DNA from: Bacillota bacterium
GTDB lineage: Bacteria; Bacillota; Clostridia; Tissierellales; Sporanaerobacteraceae
Assembly (NCBI GenBank): GCA_029779375.1
Contig: JAKPAR010000134.1
Span: 1 to 13,254, forward strand
Reading direction: 5' to 3'
DNA length: 13,254 bases
Shown: positions 7,137-13,254 of the stretch, piece after piece
How the letters are laid out: every line of letters begins with the position of its first letter
How positions within the stretch are numbered: the first letter of the stretch is position 1
The notes under the pieces: model-generated
The model's database searches: none
What the model was told of the DNA's origin: nothing
The model's input: only the letters and a program-made list of their open reading frames with translations
Translations under genes and position numbers: made by a program

Positions 7137-10100
7137 ATGTGGCTAATGTATATTTCGATTTTTTCAATACTATTGCTGTTGTTAGTGTATATAGTAGCTT
7201 ATCTAAAAAATGAAAAGCATATTTTTATTGAAGAGGTAAAAGATGTATTGTTGACAAAAGAAGAGCTTATAAATCATGGAAAAGAATTGGGCAGAAGTCA
7301 TACTTCTTTTAAGAAAGTAGATGTAAAAGATTTTTTACTATATAATTTGGATAAAAATTTTGAAGAAATTGAAAAGATATATTTAAAATTAAATGGAGAA
7401 GTAAATGCGAATTTTGAATTGCCCAAGGCTTCTGAATGGCTGCTAGACAATTTTTATATTATAGAACTTCAGTACAAGAGAATAAGGCAGAGTTTAGAAG
7501 GAGAAAAAGAGATTAAATTAAATACTTTAGAGAGTGGCACATTGAAAGGCTATCCAAGAACTTATGTACTTGCATTGGAGCTTGTATCACACACAGAAGG
7601 AGTAGTCCTTGAAGATTTTCTTGTTGATTTTGTAAATGCTTATCAAGAAGAAAATATTCTTACTATAAAAGAAGTATCATACTTGTCTCTTATGCTTACT
7701 TTGTCATTGATGGAATATATAAAAAATGTTTGTATAAAAATTCACAATATAAATGAACAATGGAGAAAAGCAGATGAAATAGATTTTAAAACAGTGTTTA
7801 AATCAGAAAATAAGTTTGGCAGCAATTTTAATTTAAATTCTTCATTTTTACAGAGATTATTTTTTAGGATGAGGAAAAATGAAGAAACAGAAAGTATTGC
7901 TATTCTTGAAAAAAAGCTAAATTATCTTGGCACTAGCATTAAAAATATAATCGAAAAAGAATACAACAAACAAGCTACTTTAAGAATGACTATTGGAAAT
8001 TGTATTATTAGCTTGAAAGATATATCTAATTTAGACTGGACAGATATTTTTGACTCTGTATGTATAGTGGAAGAAATATTGAAAGAAGATCCACTAGATG
8101 TTTATACGAATATGGATGAAAATTCCAAAAACTACTACAAATTCCACGTAGAAAAATTAGCCTATAAATTAAATGTTCAAGAAACTTTTGTTGCGAAAAA
8201 GGCATTAGAATTAGCTAAAGAGAAATATGATGAAGGCAGGAGAGATAAAAAAGCTCATGTAGGATTTTATATTGTAGATAGAGGTAGAAGTGAAATATTT
8301 GAAAGTCTTGGGAAAAAAGATTGGGAAAATGGAATTTATCTAAAAAGTGAAAAATATTACATTCTACCTATAATTTTTTCTACATTGATAATTGAAATAT
8401 TTATCTGTAGATATGCCTATTTAAATAGCAATTTAGGAATGACTATTTTAGTTGGATTAGCGACTTGGGTACCGCTTGTATCTATTTTTATTTCTATATT
8501 TAATAGAATATTCTCAAGAATTTTTTTACCTGTACTATTGCCAAAACTTGAATTAAAATCTGGCATATCTGATGATATGAAAACTTTTATAGTTATTCCT
8601 ACACTTTTAACGGATTTAAAAAGAGTAGAAGAATTGGCAGAACAATTAGAAATGCATTATTTGGCAAATAGAGAGGAAAATTTATATTTTGCTTTGGTTG
8701 GGGATTTCAAGGATTCAGAATCAGAAACAATTAATGAAGATGCTTTAATAATTAGAGCTGGACTAGAGGCTATTGAAAAATTAAACAATAAGTATTCAAA
8801 GAATGAAAAAATTTTTTATTATTTCCATAGAGATAGGGTTTATTCAAATACCCAAAATAGATGGATGGGATGGGAGAGAAAAAGAGGAGCATTAGTTGAG
8901 TTAAATGATTTATTGTTAGGAGAGAAAGATACAACATATTCAGTCATCTCTAGTGATATCTCTCATCTTCAAGGCAATATAAAGTATATAATCACATTAG
9001 ATGCTGATACAAAATTGCCACTAGAAACTGCAAAAAAACTCATAGGTACTATTTCGCATCCTTTAAATGTAGCAGTTGTAGATGAAAAAAAGAATATTGT
9101 AAAAGAAGGTTACGGTTTAATTCAACCTAGAATACTAGTGGATATTGAGAGTTCAAATAAATCTATATTTACAAGAATATATTCAGGTCAAGGAGGAATA
9201 GATCCTTATACTACAGCAGTTTCAGATATATATCAAGATTTATTTGGAGAAGGAATTTTCACTGGAAAAGGAATATACAATTTAGAAGTTTTCCAAAAAT
9301 GTTTAAAAAATTCAATACCAGAAAATTCAATACTTAGTCATGATTTACTTGAAGGTAGTTATATTCGTGTAGGATTAGCAACAGATATTGAATTGATAGA
9401 TGGATATCCACAAAAATATATTTCATTCATAATGAGACTTCATAGATGGGTAAGAGGAGATTGGCAGCTAATAAGATGGCTAAAAAATAGTTCAGAAAAT
9501 GTTATATCGAAACTATCTAGATGGAAAATAATGGACAATCTAAGGAGAAGTATTTTAGCACCTAGTCTTTTATTGCTGACAATATTGGGATTTTCAATTT
9601 TCCCGGGAAATACTTTTGTTTATTTAGGGATAGTATTATTGGCAATATTTTTGCCTTTTTTATTATCTTTGGCATCCAAAATTTTACATGGCAAAGCTCC
9701 AAAAAGAATATTGCTACATGGAGATAAAATGTCAGTTTTGAAAGGGGGCTTTTACCAAGGGATACTTTCTATTGTATTTTTGCCTTATGAAGCTTTTATT
9801 ATGATGGATGCCATTTGCAGAACTCTATATAGAGTATTTATATCTAAAAAGAATTTACTTGAGTGGACAACAGCTTTTGATATGGAAAAGAAACTTAAAA
9901 ATGATTTTAAAAGCCATTTTATTCGAATGAAAAGCAGTATTGTTTTGAGTATAGTCAATATTTTCATGGTATATGTTTTTAAAATTGAAAACATATACTT
10001 GGCATCAATTGTATCTGGATTGTGGTTTATATCACCAATGATTGCTTATTTCATAAGTATTCCAGATGGGGAAAACAAAGAATATATACATATTCCACAA

Positions 10101-13100
10101 ATCGTAGAAATCGCAAGAAAAACTTGGGATTATTATGAAACTTTCGCCAATGAAGAAAATAATTTTTTACCACCTGATAATTTTCAGGAATTTCCATATA
10201 ATGGGGTAGCATATAGGACTTCTCCTACAAATATAGGATTTTTGCTTTTAGCTATTTTGTCTGCAAGAGATTTTGGATATATAACTACTTCTGAAATGAT
10301 TAGATATATAAGTCGAGTTGTAGATTCTATAGAAAAGATGGATAAATGGGAAGGTCATCTATTTAATTGGTACAATACAAAAACTTTGAAGCCTTTGAGA
10401 CCTTATTTTGTATCAACGGTAGATAGTGGAAACTTTGTTTCTTATCTTTATGTACTGAATTCAGGACTTAAAGAATATCTAGAAAAGCCTTTAATGGATA
10501 AAAAACTATTTTGTGGTCTTTTAGATACTATCAATCTTATTGAAAATGAGAATGATAGAGTAGAAATACTTGAACAGTTAAAAAAACTTGAAGATGATGA
10601 TATAAATGGGTTGAAAGCTATATATAATGATGTTTTAAAAAGAAAAGAAATTTTAAAAGATAAGTGGATAGAGAATAGCTTAAATAGAATTGAAGCATTG
10701 TTGCATGAATATAGTACTTTTATGCCCAATGAGTTATTGTCGAAAACTATAGAATATGGTTATGAAAAAATTGATAGGGAAATTTCTTTGATTGGATTGA
10801 AAGGATACTATGAAGAAAATTTAAGACTTGTAAAAGATGAAAGTACAAAAGAAGAAATAATGGTATTGTACCAAAATGTAAGTGATTTAATTTCAAAAAC
10901 AGAAAATTTAATTGATAAAGTTGATAAATTTATTGAAGAAACTGAATTTGCTCCTCTTTATGATGAAAAGAAAAATTTATTTTCAATAGGATACAATGTT
11001 GAAGATAAAAAAATGTTAGATTCATATTATGATCTTTTAGCTTCAGAAGCTAGGATTACGAGCTATATTGCTATTTGTAGAGGAGAAGTACCTAAAAAAC
11101 ATTGGTTTAAATTGGGAAGATCTTTGATAGTCAAAAATGGCTATATAAGTCTTGCTTCGTGGACAGGAACAATGTTTGAATATCTTATGCCATCTTTGAT
11201 CATGAAAGACTATAAAAATACTTTATTGAATGAAACATACAATACAGCTATAAAAATTCAAAGAGAGTACTGCAAGAAAAAGAAAATACCTTGGGGAATA
11301 TCTGAATCAGGTTTTTTTGCTTTTGATGTGAACTTAAATTATCAGTATAAAGCTTTTGGTGTTCCTCAATTAGGTTTTAAAAGGGGCTTAAGAGAAGATT
11401 TAGTTATATCTCCTTATTCATCTATGCTTGCATTAAACTTTGCTCCTCAATATGTATCACTAAATATAAATAATCTCTTAAGGGAAAATATGAATGGTGA
11501 ATATGGTCTATATGAAGCTATAGATTATACAAGTAAAAGATTACCTCAAAATATGAATAAAGCTATTGTCAAAAGTTATATGACTCATCATCAAGGGATG
11601 ATATTTTTAGCCATAAATAATTTTTTAAACAACAATATTTTGATTGATAGATTTCATAGAAATCCTCAAATTAAAATTGGGGAGATATTGCTACAAGAAA
11701 AGATTCCAACGAATATAATAGTTGCTAAAGAAAAAGAGAATACAATGGATATGGAATATAGAATGACAAAGAAGGAAATGCAAGTAGTAAGATCTTATGG
11801 CAAAAAGCATTTAGGCGAATTGGAATGTCATATTCTTTCATCAGGGAATTATTCTCTTTTGATTACCAATAGAGGTTCAGGTTATTCTAAAAAAGACAAT
11901 ATATTTTTAAACAGATGGAGAAGAGATTTATATACAAGGCAGTATGGAACTTTTATATATATAAAAGATTTGACCCATGATAAATATTGGTCTGCTGCTT
12001 ATGAACCTACGAGAATTGAACCTGATGAGTACAATGTAAAGTTTTCTAATGACAAGGTTACTTTTTATAGAAGAGATGGATTTATTGAAACTAAAATGGA
12101 TACTGTACTATTTTCAGAAGATGATGGAGAGATAAGAAAGATAAAGTTAACTAACAATAGTGATGAAGATGTGCTAATAGAAGTTATGAGTTATTTTGAA
12201 TTGGTTGGAGATAGATTAGAATCCGATATGGCACATCCGGTTTTTAGCAATCTATTCGTTAAAACAGAAGTTGTACCAGAGTATGAAGCACTTATTGGAT
12301 ATAGGAGAAAAAGAAGTGAAGATATAAATGCAGTATGGATAGTCCATAGCGTAAAAGCGGAGGGGAGTAGTCAAGATAGTTTTCAATATGAAACAAATAG
12401 AGGAAATTTTATAGGTAGAGGAAATGATATCAAAAATCCAAATTGTCTATATAGAGATTTGACGAATACTGTAGGTTCAGTACTTGATCCTATTATGAGT
12501 ATTAAAAAAAGGGTTAAGATCAAAAGTGGCGATAGTATAGATATTTGTTTTATAACTGGAATTTCTGATAGCAAGGAGAAAGCTATTGATATAGCAAAGA
12601 AATATAGAGATGAGATAAGCTTATCTCTTGCTTTTGAACTGGCCTATACTAGAAGTCAGACAGAAATAGGATATTTGAATTATAAAAAAGAAGAAGTACA
12701 ATTTTATGATAGGCTGTTATCTAAATTGATTTTTCCAAGTAATGGAGATAAAAGAGAATATGAAGATATCATAAAGAAAAATACTAAGGGACAAGAAGGC
12801 CTTTGGGCCTATGGAATATCTGGAGACAATCCTATAATACTTGTAAGAATAAAAACATTGGAAGGATTAGATACGCTAAAAGAAATATTGAAAGCTCATG
12901 GGTATTGGACTTTCAAGGGAATATCTTTAGACTTAGTCATACTAAATGAAGATGAAAGTATATATTATCAACCACTATTTGAAAGTATACAAGAGGTAGT
13001 ATATGAATATAGGGGAAATATGCTGAATATAAGTGGTGGTATATTTATAAGAAATGAAATAAATATGTCCTTTGAGGATAAGGCATTGCTATTTAAATGG

Positions 13101-13254
13101 GCTACAATGATTGTAAATTGTGAAGAAGGTTTTTCTAAAGAAAAAAAGCTGACATATCATATTCAATATAGAAATTTTGAAGAACAAAACTTAGAATATC
13201 CCATGATAGAAGTACCATTAAGTTTAGATTTTTTTAATGGATATGGAGGATTTT
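7137..13254 (+). CDS. Cyclic beta-1,2-glucan synthase family protein (GT84 + cyclising domain + GH94), 3' end outside window
   Basis: I translated this frame to the window edge: 2039 codons with no stop or frameshift. ATG 7137 is preferred because GAAAGGA at 7121-7127 lies nine bases upstream; ATG 7128 touches that site. Residues 4-22 are a membrane helix, followed by a helical region. H-V-G-F-Y-I-V-D-R-G-R begins near 375 and two or three membrane segments lie near 407-455. The GT84 glycosyltransferase (about 482-800) has ITLDADT with D622-x-D624, GIDPYTTAVSD, LSHDLLEG and HRWVRGDWQ from H769. More membrane segments follow near 806-850 and 933-973. Then come TSPTNIG, STVDSGN, SYYDLLASEAR from 1296, PWGISES (E1390) and HHQGM (H1484/H1485) of the glycoamylase-like cyclising domain (GH189 as I recall). 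A beta-sandwich (about 1540-1850) follows, and the start of the GH94-type region, NGYGGF, ends the window. Known members polymerise UDP-glucose at the inner membrane, trim by phosphorolysis, and cyclise; they are near 2800 residues, so perhaps a quarter is missing. I do not assign the cyclisation acids. Confidence 0.92.
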   Translation, partial: MWLMYISIFSILLLLLVYIVAYLKNEKHIFIEEVKDVLLTKEELINHGKELGRSHTSFKKVDVKDFLLYNLDKNFEEIEKIYLKLNGEVNANFELPKASEWLLDNFYIIELQYKRIRQSLEGEKEIKLNTLESGTLKGYPRTYVLALELVSHTEGVVLEDFLVDFVNAYQEENILTIKEVSYLSLMLTLSLMEYIKNVCIKIHNINEQWRKADEIDFKTVFKSENKFGSNFNLNSSFLQRLFFRMRKNEETESIAILEKKLNYLGTSIKNIIEKEYNKQATLRMTIGNCIISLKDISNLDWTDIFDSVCIVEEILKEDPLDVYTNMDENSKNYYKFHVEKLAYKLNVQETFVAKKALELAKEKYDEGRRDKKAHVGFYIVDRGRSEIFESLGKKDWENGIYLKSEKYYILPIIFSTLIIEIFICRYAYLNSNLGMTILVGLATWVPLVSIFISIFNRIFSRIFLPVLLPKLELKSGISDDMKTFIVIPTLLTDLKRVEELAEQLEMHYLANREENLYFALVGDFKDSESETINEDALIIRAGLEAIEKLNNKYSKNEKIFYYFHRDRVYSNTQNRWMGWERKRGALVELNDLLLGEKDTTYSVISSDISHLQGNIKYIITLDADTKLPLETAKKLIGTISHPLNVAVVDEKKNIVKEGYGLIQPRILVDIESSNKSIFTRIYSGQGGIDPYTTAVSDIYQDLFGEGIFTGKGIYNLEVFQKCLKNSIPENSILSHDLLEGSYIRVGLATDIELIDGYPQKYISFIMRLHRWVRGDWQLIRWLKNSSENVISKLSRWKIMDNLRRSILAPSLLLLTILGFSIFPGNTFVYLGIVLLAIFLPFLLSLASKILHGKAPKRILLHGDKMSVLKGGFYQGILSIVFLPYEAFIMMDAICRTLYRVFISKKNLLEWTTAFDMEKKLKNDFKSHFIRMKSSIVLSIVNIFMVYVFKIENIYLASIVSGLWFISPMIAYFISIPDGENKEYIHIPQIVEIARKTWDYYETFANEENNFLPPDNFQEFPYNGVAYRTSPTNIGFLLLAILSARDFGYITTSEMIRYISRVVDSIEKMDKWEGHLFNWYNTKTLKPLRPYFVSTVDSGNFVSYLYVLNSGLKEYLEKPLMDKKLFCGLLDTINLIENENDRVEILEQLKKLEDDDINGLKAIYNDVLKRKEILKDKWIENSLNRIEALLHEYSTFMPNELLSKTIEYGYEKIDREISLIGLKGYYEENLRLVKDESTKEEIMVLYQNVSDLISKTENLIDKVDKFIEETEFAPLYDEKKNLFSIGYNVEDKKMLDSYYDLLASEARITSYIAICRGEVPKKHWFKLGRSLIVKNGYISLASWTGTMFEYLMPSLIMKDYKNTLLNETYNTAIKIQREYCKKKKIPWGISESGFFAFDVNLNYQYKAFGVPQLGFKRGLREDLVISPYSSMLALNFAPQYVSLNINNLLRENMNGEYGLYEAIDYTSKRLPQNMNKAIVKSYMTHHQGMIFLAINNFLNNNILIDRFHRNPQIKIGEILLQEKIPTNIIVAKEKENTMDMEYRMTKKEMQVVRSYGKKHLGELECHILSSGNYSLLITNRGSGYSKKDNIFLNRWRRDLYTRQYGTFIYIKDLTHDKYWSAAYEPTRIEPDEYNVKFSNDKVTFYRRDGFIETKMDTVLFSEDDGEIRKIKLTNNSDEDVLIEVMSYFELVGDRLESDMAHPVFSNLFVKTEVVPEYEALIGYRRKRSEDINAVWIVHSVKAEGSSQDSFQYETNRGNFIGRGNDIKNPNCLYRDLTNTVGSVLDPIMSIKKRVKIKSGDSIDICFITGISDSKEKAIDIAKKYRDEISLSLAFELAYTRSQTEIGYLNYKKEEVQFYDRLLSKLIFPSNGDKREYEDIIKKNTKGQEGLWAYGISGDNPIILVRIKTLEGLDTLKEILKAHGYWTFKGISLDLVILNEDESIYYQPLFESIQEVVYEYRGNMLNISGGIFIRNEINMSFEDKALLFKWATMIVNCEEGFSKEKKLTYHIQYRNFEEQNLEYPMIEVPLSLDFFNGYGGF

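Noticed and set aside
9785..12574. Minus-strand open frames at 9785-9994, 10448-10729 and 12383-12574
   Set aside because: The + strand glucan synthase frame runs through all three without interruption and with recognisable family motifs, so these are antisense shadows.
7137..13254. Possibility that the region after 7111 is broken or non-coding
   Set aside because: Codon-by-codon reading shows a single continuous frame with family motifs in the expected order; it only lacks a stop because the gene runs off the window.

Overview
The window is AT-rich, densely coding DNA. Every convincing gene lies on the + strand, gaps are short, and ribosome sites are strong AGGAGG or GGGTG types. Together with A/T-ending codons and protein families typical of Clostridia, this suggests a low-GC anaerobic Firmicute (Clostridia or Tissierellia-like). 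That placement is inferred from composition and family resemblance; there is no rRNA or other direct marker.

Region 1 (1-1601) is the scar of a type IV toxin-antitoxin / abortive-infection locus. It opens with the last 49 codons of an AbiEi-like antitoxin, whose stop overlaps the next start (TAATG). The next gene begins as a normal AbiEii-type nucleotidyltransferase toxin with all its visible motifs. It loses the toxin C-terminus near codon 250 and continues in frame as the complete catalytic half (HisKA + HATPase) of a sensor histidine kinase. The kinase has no sensor, HAMP or membrane segments. This chimera is the most unusual object in the window.

Region 2 (1602-4618) holds an M20-family amidohydrolase and a phosphoglucomutase/phosphomannomutase 19 bases apart, probably one transcript. 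It closes with a perfect 18-bp hairpin followed by a T-run.

Region 3 (4619-13254) is a second transcription unit for nucleotide-sugar and glucan chemistry. Its first gene is an 811-codon sugar-1-phosphate nucleotidyltransferase with a left-handed beta-helix and a degenerate phosphomannomutase-like domain. Its start is odd: the ribosome site and homology both point to an AUA codon. Twenty-five bases later comes a giant membrane protein of the cyclic beta-1,2-glucan synthase family. It is uninterrupted from 7137 to the window edge (2039 codons visible) and is cut off where the GH94 part begins.

Taken together, the mutase (sugar-6-P to sugar-1-P), the nucleotidyltransferase (sugar-1-P to NDP-sugar) and the glucan synthase (UDP-glucose to beta-1,2-glucan) form a plausible supply line for an extracellular or cell-envelope glucan, although the terminator separates the mutase from the other two. 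I found no tRNA, rRNA, CRISPR array, insertion sequence or att site. No stretch over 300 bases lacks a gene; the longest gap is about 125 bases (4550-4675).
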